From: Willaertia magna | Lineage: Eukaryota; Heterolobosea; Eutetramitea; Acrasida; Naegleriidae | DNA: 13,476 bases | Reading direction: 5' to 3' | Assembly (NCBI GenBank): GCA_902984215.1 | Contig: CADWAF010001232.1 | Coordinates: forward strand, 1-13,476 | In this document: piece by piece, positions 7,621 to 13,476 of the stretch | Position numbering within the stretch: position 1 is the stretch's first letter | Layout of the letters: each line of letters opens with the position of its first letter | The notes under the pieces: generated by a model | What the model was told of the DNA's origin: nothing | Databases searched by the model: none | The model's input: only the letters and a program-made list of their open reading frames with translations | Program-made: the position numbers and the translations under genes

Positions 7621-7833
7621 TTAAATATTTGAAAACATTGGATTTTGAGTTTTTAAGTTTGAATCTCTATTGATAGTTTCATGGACATCTTTTGGGTCTA
7701 ATAATCCCTCTTGTTTTTTAGTTAGCATATCATTATTATTAATGTCAGAATATTGGTCTGTTTTAAGTGATGTTTTGCCAACATCCTTGCTCATGTCAAC
7801 CGTGTTGAATTCTTTATTGTTTCTACTATCCAT
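7621..7833 (-). CDS. Small hydrophilic protein, hypothetical
   Basis: This 70-residue frame is convergent with AATF. I do not recognise it. It is rich in Asn, Asp, Lys and Ser, with no membrane segment, no Cys and no obvious motif. Its amino-acid use looks like real genes in this window, unlike the hydrophobic overlapping plus-strand frame (7670-7945), which looks like its shadow. The start context CAAATG is weaker than in neighbouring genes. A 10-codon upstream ORF (7849-7881) lies just before it. It could also be part of a spliced gene or non-coding. Confidence 0.4.
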   Translation of the reverse strand: MDSRNNKEFNTVDMSKDVGKTSLKTDQYSDINNNDMLTKKQEGLLDPKDVHETINRDSNLKTQNPMFSNI

Positions 7834-8058
7834 TTGCAGCGTTGTTTTTTATTGCCAAAATAAAGTGCGTTTTCTTGCCATATTTATAGCAGAAGAAGGA
7901 TTTATTTTTACGTCAGTATTAATAGAGAAAGAACAGACACAGTGAAGGACTTCTTTTATTTAAAAATACAATAAAACTATGCATTCATAGTTAATTTGTT
8001 TTGTTATGGGTAGCAATAATTAGTAAGTTTATTTCAATCCATATTGCATGCAGTTAGG

Positions 8059-8232
8059 TTATTTCAATAAAACAAAGAGCATTGCAATGAATGTTATGAT
8101 CAAAACCATCACTGAAGGCGAAACAGAGTTTGCTCCACTCCAATTTGTTTCTTGGCCGTTAACAAACAAGCCAATGAAATTCAAAATTAAGAAGATAACA
8201 GTTAAAACGAGGCCACTAATGGAATATTGCAT
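8059..8232 (-). CDS. Small two-pass membrane protein, hypothetical (exon structure uncertain)
   Basis: Read from the ATG at 8230-8232 (context AACAACAATG) the frame gives 57 residues: a hydrophobic segment at about 5-25, a short polar loop with GQETNWSG, and a second segment at about 39-56. No family is recognised. The start is unsure, because an excellent branch-point sequence ACTAAC (minus strand, 8240-8245) and an acceptor ATTAG (ending at 8216) lie around it. The frame may therefore be the last exon of a spliced gene. One upstream candidate is the membrane-like ORF starting at 8467, which joins in frame only if a 5-nt exon at 8309-8313 is included. The C-terminal part and the TAA at 8059-8061 are common to all models. 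Confidence 0.45.
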   Translation of the reverse strand: MQYSISGLVLTVIFLILNFIGLFVNGQETNWSGANSVSPSVMVLIITFIAMLFVLLK

Positions 8233-8380
8233 TGTTGTTAGTCCTTTGTGACGTGATAATTTTTTTTAATGTTTTTAACATGTCACAATCGAGGGAATTT
8301 AAACTAACAGGATCTAAAAAAATAAGGATTACAAAATCCAAAAAGTGCACAGAATCTGTGTGAATTAATTTTCTTAATAC

Positions 8381-8467
8381 GCCATGTACTGCTTGAGGAA
8401 TTGTTAATTGTAAAACAAAGGCTATTAATCCCATAAACGCCAGCACTTCTTTTGGACCATTCCACAT
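8381..8467 (-). CDS. Possible first exon of a small membrane protein
   Basis: From the ATG at 8467 (context CCAAATG) 29 codons run to a possible donor GTATTA at 8380. They encode a polar start (MWNGPKE) followed by a hydrophobic segment of about 20 residues. Beyond the donor, the read-through frame becomes less protein-like. Joined to an acceptor with a run of T (TTTTTTTAG, ending at 8314) it would end soon as a 33-residue peptide; joined further through the 5-nt exon 8309-8313 to 8215 it would give an 82-residue protein with about three membrane segments. No homologue is recognised, and a direct join to 8215 is out of frame. Confidence 0.3.
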
Positions 8468-8514
8468 TTGGAATGAAATTTGAAGCTATATTCAGTTGCA
8501 CGTAGGAGTCATAT

Positions 8515-8587
8515 TCCTCCATAGCTCAGTCGGTAGAGCGTCAGGCTGTTAACCTGCAGGTCAGTGGTTCGAGCCCACTTGGAGGAG
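8515..8587 (+). tRNA. tRNA-Asn (anticodon GTT)
   Basis: A complete 73-nt cloverleaf can be folded: acceptor stem TCCTCCA/TGGAGGA with all seven pairs and discriminator G; D arm GCTC/GAGC; anticodon loop CTGTTAA with GTT at 8548-8550; variable loop AGGTC; T arm AGTGG/CCACT with loop TTCGAGC. The internal Pol III boxes are present: A box at 8522-8533 and B box GGTTCGAGCCC at 8566-8576. There is no intron and no encoded CCA, as in eukaryotic nuclear genes. Two things are odd: the U1-A72 start is usual in bacterial and organelle tRNA-Asn, while animal and yeast ones begin with G; and the first pair of the anticodon stem (8541/8557) is a T-C mismatch. Confidence 0.93.
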
Positions 8588-8594
8588 GTACTTA

Positions 8595-8598
8595 TTTT
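8595..8598 (+). terminator. Pol III terminator of tRNA-Asn
   Basis: TTTT occurs 7 bp after the tRNA end, which is the minimal RNA polymerase III stop signal at the expected distance. Confidence 0.6.
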
Positions 8599-8626
8599 GC
8601 TACTTCATGTATACAAAAAGTTTTTG

Positions 8627-8645
8627 CATTTTTTCTTGAAATTAT
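8627..8645 (+). repeat. Direct repeat, copy 1 (19 bp)
   Basis: CATTTTTTCTTGAAATTAT occurs here and again, identically, at 8770-8788 in the same orientation. The perfect hairpin at 8720-8750 lies between the copies. Low complexity of the T run lowers the significance, but the CTTGAAATTAT part is not simple sequence. Confidence 0.7.
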
Positions 8646-8719
8646 ATCCAGACGCGGTCAAAATTAGCCAAAAATATATTAAAGATAAAGACCTAAGATT
8701 TATAGATTTGTAAAGAATT

Positions 8720-8750
8720 GAAAACAAAACCATGCAATGGTTTTGTTTTC
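8720..8750. repeat. Perfect 14-bp inverted repeat, 3-nt spacer
   Basis: GAAAACAAAACCAT (8720-8733) and its exact reverse complement (8737-8750) flank GCA. The resulting hairpin is stable and unusual for an AT-rich spacer. Because it is symmetrical it could act on either strand; no T run follows, so it is not a bacterial-type terminator. Confidence 0.8.
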
Positions 8751-8769
8751 TATAAATAAACCAACCCTA

Positions 8770-8788
8770 CATTTTTTCTTGAAATTAT
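8770..8788 (+). repeat. Direct repeat, copy 2 (19 bp)
   Basis: This is identical to copy 1 at 8627-8645; the two start points are 143 bp apart. Weaker similarity continues after each copy (TTTATAG followed by a TAAAG-containing segment), which suggests an old, diverged duplication. Confidence 0.7.
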
Positions 8789-9011
8789 GATTTAAATATT
8801 TATAGAGTTAAAGAAAATTACTGTTTGAATTTTAATGCAATATAATTGATTTAAAAAATTATATAGATGACAATTAAAAAGAGAAGAGGAATTAGTTTTA
8901 AACAATTTAATTATACTCAAGCCTTATTACAATAAGACATCTATACAAATGGAGATTTATTTATTTTATTTATAAAAATATTAAAGAAAACGAAGAAATT
9001 GAGCAAACTTA

Positions 9012-9030
9012 AAGCTGTAAAAGACAGCTT
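9012..9030. repeat. 7-bp hairpin directly behind the WDR70 stop codon
   Basis: AAGCTGT (9012-9018) pairs perfectly with ACAGCTT (9024-9030) around a 5-nt loop. It sits 6 bp downstream of the WDR70 stop, so it would lie at the beginning of that mRNA's 3' UTR. A role in 3'-end formation or mRNA stability is only a guess. Confidence 0.5.
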
Positions 9031-9036
9031 GTGATT

Positions 9037-10827
9037 TTATTGCTTTTTCCTCTTTTTGGTGTCAAACCTTTCACTGGATTCCTGTTTTTCCTCTTCTTCT
9101 TCTATCTCTTTGTCCAGGCCTTCATAATCAAAAATAGGTGTTGGTTGGGTTTTCTGGTAGGCTGGCGAAATAAACTTTGGATTCTTTTCAGCTTCTTCAG
9201 CATGTCTTAGAATTGCGTCTCTAGCATTCTCCTTTTCGTTACCCTTTATAATTCCCATACCCTTAACTAAAAAGTGTGTAAAACTATCTGTAACTCTTCC
9301 TCCAAATCCAGGTCCTTTTGGTGGAGGATTGGTTGGTACATGAGATTCACGTGGATCTTTTCTCTTTTTTGTTTTCTTTGCATTAGCATCTTTATACATT
9401 GGAGGAGCATAAGGTGCAATTATTTGAGGTTGTATCATGTCAATTTGATCGATATTCTTTCTTCTGAAAGGTCTAGACATACTAGTGACTAAACCTCTAA
9501 TACTTTTCTCTGGGTCATAACATCCAGTTATATGATTATCCGTTCCAGCAATAAATAATTGATTTAGTATAGGATGCCACCTTACTTGAATTGGACTAAT
9601 TCCCTTTTCAAATGGCAATGTATTTACAATTTTATTTTCTTTCCAATCTATAAACACAACTGAACCATTATCCTCTTCATCTCTACTTGAAACAGGTGTT
9701 ATTATATAGTCACCTAATGGTGAGAATATACAATTTGTATTTTCAAATAAATTAGGTAAATCTTCAAAAACATTCAATGGTTTTTTAAATTGTCTTAAAT
9801 CAAATATTTTTAATGTATTGTCATCTCTTCCAACTAAATAATTATCATCATTGCTAAATACTACACATGTATAAGCATTAGTGCAATTATCACCATCTCT
9901 ATAAACTAATTCAGCCTTAGAAGTATTACTTTCTTTCCAAATTTGAATAGATCCGTCCATACAACCACCACAAATTAAATTACCATTAGTATTGTAACAA
10001 CATGAAGAAACCCTAGTTTTCATTCCTTTACTATTCCTTGCTTTTAATACTGTCTTTTGTTTAGTTTCAAAATATTCCATATCCCATATTCTAACAGTGC
10101 TATCTAAAGAGCTAGAAACAACAAATCTATTATTTTGGTCAGGATGCCATTGAACACCAGTCCAAGAAGATATATGACCACTAGTTTTACCCATATCAAC
10201 AATATATCTATCTCCTTTCTTAAATTTACCTTGTTCATAACCATCTCTATCATAAAGAATAGCTTGAATTGAATTATCTGCTAAAATAAATTTATCTCCA
10301 CTATTACTAAAAACTAAATGATTAATAGAATAAGATCCATCATCAGAAATTTCATCAATACTTCTAAAAGATTGTAAAGATTCATCCATTCCTTGAAAAT
10401 CCCAAAATTTAATTGCATAATCACTTGAACCAGATATTAATCTAGAACCACTTGGATCAATGGAAATAGCTGTGACAGATTTAGAATGACCTTTCATTTT
10501 CACAACTTTTGTAATTGGTATTAATTCTTTTGTAGATGATTCTTCAGTTGTTATTTCTTCTTCATCATCAGAAACATCTTCAAAATGTCTAACAGTGGTA
10601 ATTATAGCAGGTTGTTGTTCTTGTTGTTTTTTTCTTAAGCCAACAGATAATACGTTATCATTTAATGTAGGAGTATTACTATTCTTTTCCGATTCTTTTT
10701 TACTTGATTCATTTAATGCACTTGAAATCTTGTTATTAGATCCTTTCTTTTTATCATTTGAAGAAGATGAATTATTTCTTCTACCTCCACCAAATGACAT
10801 TGGCAATCCAAAGTCTCTCATAGACAT
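9037..10827 (-). CDS. WDR70: WDR70 WD40-repeat protein
   Basis: The protein has 596 residues and no intron. WDR70 is a nuclear WD40 protein; in fission yeast and human cells it acts with DDB1-CUL4 in H2B ubiquitination and DNA-break resection. Residues 1-105 are polar and low in complexity, with a short acidic patch (DVSDDEEEI, 84-92). WD repeats span about 107-445, with clear units GHSKSVTAISIDPSG (113-127), SGSSDYAIKFWDF (132-144), SSSLDSTVRIWDM (238-250) and GRDDNTLKIFDLR (333-345); WD repeats of the last type can dock DDB1. The C-terminal tail is the diagnostic part: MSRPFRRKN (450-458), APYAPPMY (471-478), GPGFGGRV (505-512), ARDAILRHAEEAEKNP (535-550) and SPAYQKTQP (554-562), all with clear counterparts in human WDR70. 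The start has the usual A-rich context. Confidence 0.92.
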   Translation of the reverse strand: MSMRDFGLPMSFGGGRRNNSSSSNDKKKGSNNKISSALNESSKKESEKNSNTPTLNDNVLSVGLRKKQQEQQPAIITTVRHFEDVSDDEEEITTEESSTKELIPITKVVKMKGHSKSVTAISIDPSGSRLISGSSDYAIKFWDFQGMDESLQSFRSIDEISDDGSYSINHLVFSNSGDKFILADNSIQAILYDRDGYEQGKFKKGDRYIVDMGKTSGHISSWTGVQWHPDQNNRFVVSSSLDSTVRIWDMEYFETKQKTVLKARNSKGMKTRVSSCCYNTNGNLICGGCMDGSIQIWKESNTSKAELVYRDGDNCTNAYTCVVFSNDDNYLVGRDDNTLKIFDLRQFKKPLNVFEDLPNLFENTNCIFSPLGDYIITPVSSRDEEDNGSVVFIDWKENKIVNTLPFEKGISPIQVRWHPILNQLFIAGTDNHITGCYDPEKSIRGLVTSMSRPFRRKNIDQIDMIQPQIIAPYAPPMYKDANAKKTKKRKDPRESHVPTNPPPKGPGFGGRVTDSFTHFLVKGMGIIKGNEKENARDAILRHAEEAEKNPKFISPAYQKTQPTPIFDYEGLDKEIEEEEEKQESSERFDTKKRKKQ

Positions 10828-10983
10828 TTTTTAATAATAGTTTTTTAATTGAACCTGTTTCTTTTATTCACCATAAACCATTCATTATATGTGTGTACTT
10901 TTAATGCTATTCTAACATCCTTCATGATTTGTTGTAAAGCATTATTGTTTTAAACAAAAATTACAAAACTCAATCAATTAAAA
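10828..10983. promoter_or_regulatory. Shared divergent promoter region, WDR70 / TRIAP1
   Basis: This 156-bp AT-rich spacer separates two divergent start codons and must carry both promoters. I see no motif that stands out from the base composition. Confidence 0.35.
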
Positions 10984-11312
10984 ATGTCTGCATCACCAAA
11001 TGAATTTAATCCTACAAATTATGACAGAGATTGTCCTCCGATAAAAGAACAATATGATAATTGTTTTAAAAGGTGGTATAGTGAAGATTTTCTAGCCGGT
11101 AAAAAAACTGACGTACAGAAAGTATGCGCAACTCCATACGTTGATTATCAAAAGTGTGTGAAGGTATGTTGAATTAAAAAAATAGTAATAATATTAACAA
11201 TGACAATTTATAGCTTTCATTAAAAGAAAAGGATTTAGAAAGTTTAGGTAAAAGAGATTATAGACAAGAGGCTAAAGAGACAGTGTGGGAAGAAAGTATT
11301 TCAAAAAAATAA
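10984..11312 (+). CDS. TRIAP1: TRIAP1/Mdm35 twin-CX9C protein (join 10984-11163, 11214-11312)
   Basis: Two exons encode 92 residues. TRIAP1 (yeast Mdm35) is an intermembrane-space protein that carries PRELI/Ups lipid-transfer proteins and so supports phospholipid transport in mitochondria. The four cysteines form two exact CX9C motifs, C17-C27 and C48-C58, which mark Mia40/Erv1 import substrates. The segment YDNCFKRWYSEDFL (24-37) is the Mdm35/TRIAP1 signature (human: YDQCFNRWFAEKFL). The second exon supplies a charged tail beginning LSLKEKDLE after K60. The 50-bp intron has donor GTATGT; read-through stops three codons on (TGA). The gene lies divergent from WDR70 and only 22 bp before the formin start. 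With TIM23 it is the second mitochondrial-biogenesis gene in the window. Confidence 0.92.
11164..11213 (+). other. Spliceosomal intron of TRIAP1 (50 bp)
   Basis: It has donor GTATGT, a branch-like ATTAACA about 20 nt before the end, and acceptor TTTATAG. It lies between codons (phase 0), joining ...QKCVK to LSLKEK. Confidence 0.88.
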
Positions 11313-11334
11313 AAATAAATATTTTTTTTAAAAA

Positions 11335-13476
11335 ATGATTGAATTTATTCTGAAATATGAGAATGGATTAAAGAAATTTGAGAAAACATATAATTTTAAT
11401 GAGGAAGAAGAGTTTATTAATGAATTTAATAATATTTGTACATTATTTGATATTCCCGAAAACAAAAGATCTAATTTTTCTTTACAATTAGAAAATGGAA
11501 ATACAGGAAAGTATTATTATAAGTCAATACCTAAATCTATATTAAAGAATAAGGAGGTACGTATTTTCTCTACCTTAGATCTTTATATAGTTGATTAGAA
11601 AATGATTGTTTATTTAAAATTAAAACCAGAAATTAAGGCTAGAGATTGTATTACCTTAATAGAGTCCGATGAAAAAGTAGAGAAACCTAAAATTCTATTT
11701 AAATTAAAAGATTTATTGCAAGACCCTTATTTTGCAGAAGAATTTATTTCTCTTAATGGTATTGCCATATTAGCAAAAGAACTCACAAAATTAAGAGGAA
11801 ATGTTCAAGGATATTGTCTTGCTTCATTAAGGTCTGCCCTTATTTATGTTTCTGCTCTAAGAATTATTTCAGATTCTCCTCATGTAGTTGGGGATATATA
11901 TAGACTTACTGATACAACAGGATTTCAAAATGTTCAAATTTATAAAAATGCATTAGAATTAATGATTGTATTTTGTAGTTATTTGGATAATGGTATTAAA
12001 TTAGTTAAACAAGCTGCTAAAAAATTGGCACATTCTAAGGGACAATTACTATTTCAAAACTTGATGGAAATTATGAAAAGTGAAGATCTAGATGTTCAAG
12101 TAAATTGTATCACATTACTTAACGTCATGCTGTCAAAGTCCACTGACAGACAAAAGAAAAAGTTAATATTTGTATGGAAACAAGCTGGACTAGAAAACGT
12201 ATTGGAGTTTGTAAACAAGTCTGAATTTTCTGGCGTAAGAGAACAATTGGGTATTTTTCAAAAGATATCCAGTATAGAAATTCCTCGTTCGTGGTTTGTT
12301 TGTGAAAGATTTAAGAAAGAATTGGATAAGATGACCGTAAAATACGAACAAGTACAAGAAAAATTGTTTGCTTACCAAAGACAACAACAGATGGTAAAAA
12401 TGTTAAAACAGGAACTACACAGATGTTATGAGACAATTAATATGTTTTCAATTAAATATGGATTTACAGATAAACTTTGCACACCCCACAGAATTGGAAG
12501 TTCTAGTTCTACAGATACAGTAGATATTGATGTTACTAATATTGTAGATTTAAGTGGTTTTCAAAAACAAGAAATGGAAATGACTGAACAATTTGAAATG
12601 TTACAAAAAACAAGACGAGAGTTAGTGAGACAATTTCTACAAGATCCCTCATTTGAAGATCTTATTCCAAAAATTGAAAAGAAAGATGACTTTGACACAT
12701 TATTTGGTGATTCAGATGATGAAACTACACCCCCTCCACCTGAGGAAAATAATGAAAAGGATAAAGAAATTGAAAATCTGAAATCAGAAATTGAACTTTT
12801 ACAATTACAAATTAATATGGAGAGTCAAGAAAAGGAAGAAGAAATCAGAAAAATGAAAACTGAAAACGAAAAACTTAGAATTGAATTCTCTTCATTCTCC
12901 ATGAAATATAACAAAACAACTAAGGAATTAGAGAATAAGACAAAACAAATAGAGGAGATGATAAAAGAAATTGAGCAATTAAAAGCAGCTTCTATTAAGG
13001 TAGAAAAGTCAAACGAAAGAGATATTATTCCCCTAAGTAATGTTACTGACACCTCTCAAACTAATATTCCTCCTCCACCAATTAATCTAAATATTCCACC
13101 TCCATTGACAAGCAATAGCGTAGATCAAGAATCGTTTAACAACTCAGTTACAATACCCCCTCCACCAACAATCCCAATACATCCCTCAACCAATATCCCT
13201 GCTCCCCCAACAACAATTAGTGTAATCCCAAGTCCTCCTGGAAATATTCCAATGCCTCCAATTGCTATTCCTAATCCACCTATTTCCAATAATATACCTA
13301 AACCTCCAGGTTCTGAGTCTAATATTCCAATGCCTCCCCCATGCAACATACCAGCACCTCCAACGTCTAACCCCACCTGTATAATTCCAATGCCTCCTGG
13401 CTTTTCATCAACAAATATACCACCACCCCCTATCAGCAACATTCCAATGCCTCCAGGTTTTGGAACTAACAACATA
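11335..13476 (+). CDS. FHOD-like formin, N-terminal part (join 11335-11556, 11599-13476; 3' end outside window)
   Basis: About 700 residues are visible and the frame is open at the window end. Formins nucleate and elongate unbranched actin filaments. Residues 1-95 look like the ubiquitin-fold GTPase-binding domain found at the start of FHOD formins and ELMO proteins. Residues about 105-300 are an armadillo-type helical region; the run KNALELMIVFCSYLDNG (190-206), then LFQNLMEIM and a 'LDVQVNCITLLNVML' helix, aligns by eye with the FH3 region of human FHOD1. A coiled coil covers about 455-545 (Glu/Lys-rich heptads). From about 563 on there is an FH1-like proline region with 12 IPxPP units, the usual profilin-binding site. 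The actin-binding FH2 domain would follow outside the window, so it is inferred. ELMO proteins are the main alternative, but they lack a repeated proline tract of this kind after a coiled coil. The start (TTTAAAAAATG) is 22 bp after the TRIAP1 stop. Confidence 0.82.
11557..11598 (+). other. Very short spliceosomal intron of the formin gene (42 bp)
   Basis: It has donor GTACGT and acceptor GATTAG. Splicing joins ...KNKE to KMIVYLKLK in frame; without it the first frame ends at the TAG 11596-11598, and the N-terminal domain would be separated from the rest. 42 bp is near the lower limit for spliceosomal introns. Confidence 0.8.
13056..13476 (+). repeat. Proline-rich IPxPP repeat region (FH1-like)
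   Basis: Within the formin reading frame, 12 copies of Ile-Pro-x-Pro-Pro (usually Asn-Ile-Pro-Met/Ala/Pro-Pro-Pro) and one IPPPL variant occur in about 138 residues at irregular spacing. The DNA varies at synonymous sites, so the repeats are old or under protein-level selection rather than a recent tandem expansion. The region runs to the window edge. Confidence 0.8.

Larger units (their letters stand above)
8588..9036. other. 449-bp stretch without a convincing gene
   Basis: No long ORF is seen on either strand. It holds the tRNA terminator, a 19-bp direct repeat (8627-8645 and 8770-8788), a perfect 14-bp hairpin (8720-8750), a second hairpin next to the WDR70 stop (9012-9030), and a short basic ORF at 8867-8938 (22 residues, many Lys/Arg) directly after an acceptor-like ATATAG. 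Part of it must be the WDR70 3' UTR. A small non-coding RNA is possible, but no known RNA family was recognised. Confidence 0.5.

Noticed and set aside
7670..7945. Hydrophobic 91-residue plus-strand ORF
   Set aside because: It has no ATG in good context and mirrors the more protein-like minus-strand frame 7621-7833.
8048..8251. 67-residue plus-strand ORF
   Set aside because: It is antisense to the hydrophobic small membrane frame 8059-8232, which has the better start and a clear two-segment pattern.
8383..8385. Alternative start ATG-GC spliced from 8381 directly to 8215
   Set aside because: It gives an open 54-residue frame, but the first exon would have 5 coding nucleotides, the start context (GTACATG) is poor and the intron would be 165 bp, much longer than the others.
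8304..8522. 72-residue minus-strand ORF beginning in the tRNA
   Set aside because: Its start lies inside the tRNA gene, and its content is unlike other genes here; it is an overlapping frame of the 8467 piece.
13125..13475. Glycine-rich 116-residue minus-strand ORF
   Set aside because: It is the antisense shadow of the IPxPP repeats of the formin; the open frame follows from proline codons reading as glycine on the other strand.

Overview
The window looks like nuclear DNA of a small, gene-dense, AT-rich protist genome. The likely source is a heterolobosean amoeboflagellate (Naegleria-like), but that name is an inference from style. The seen features are very short GT-AG introns (42-66 bp), an A-rich stretch in front of almost every start codon, Asn/Gln/Glu homopolymer runs, exclusive use of TAA as stop codon, and gaps between genes of as little as 13-22 bp. 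Every recognisable protein is a eukaryotic housekeeping protein. There are no prokaryotic operons, mobile elements, CRISPR arrays or viral genes.

Layout from left to right. Positions 1-1412 (minus): 5' part of a Sec1/Munc18-family gene, best matched to SCFD2. 1649-2773 (plus): a Tim23-type mitochondrial inner-membrane translocase subunit. Only 14 bp later, 2788-3699 (plus, one intron): an aspartate dehydrogenase (ASPDH). 3713-4175 (minus, one intron): IFT25/HSPB11, meeting ASPDH tail to tail. 4332-4559 (plus): a 75-residue protein with a presequence-like N-terminus. 4666-5946 (minus): WDR82/Swd2. 6045-7586 (plus): AATF/Bfr2. 7621-7833 and 8059-8232 (minus): two small uncertain genes. 8515-8587 (plus): tRNA-Asn(GTT). 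8588-9036: a 449-bp stretch with no gene but with repeats and a perfect hairpin. 9037-10827 (minus): WDR70. 10984-11312 (plus, one intron): TRIAP1/Mdm35. 11335-13476 (plus, one intron, cut by the window end): the N-terminal part of a FHOD-like formin.

The genes do not form one pathway; this is an ordinary mixed stretch of eukaryotic chromosome. Two themes recur. Tim23, TRIAP1/Mdm35 and perhaps the 75-residue protein are mitochondrial. WDR82, WDR70 and AATF are nuclear (chromatin, DNA repair, ribosome assembly). IFT25 implies an organism that builds cilia, and the formin implies actin-based motility; together they fit an amoeboflagellate. The points most worth a second look are the 14-bp gap between TIM23 and ASPDH, the unusual insertion and tail in Tim23, a bacterial-looking tRNA-Asn, a possible 5-nt microexon at 8309-8313, and the hairpin with direct repeats downstream of the tRNA.
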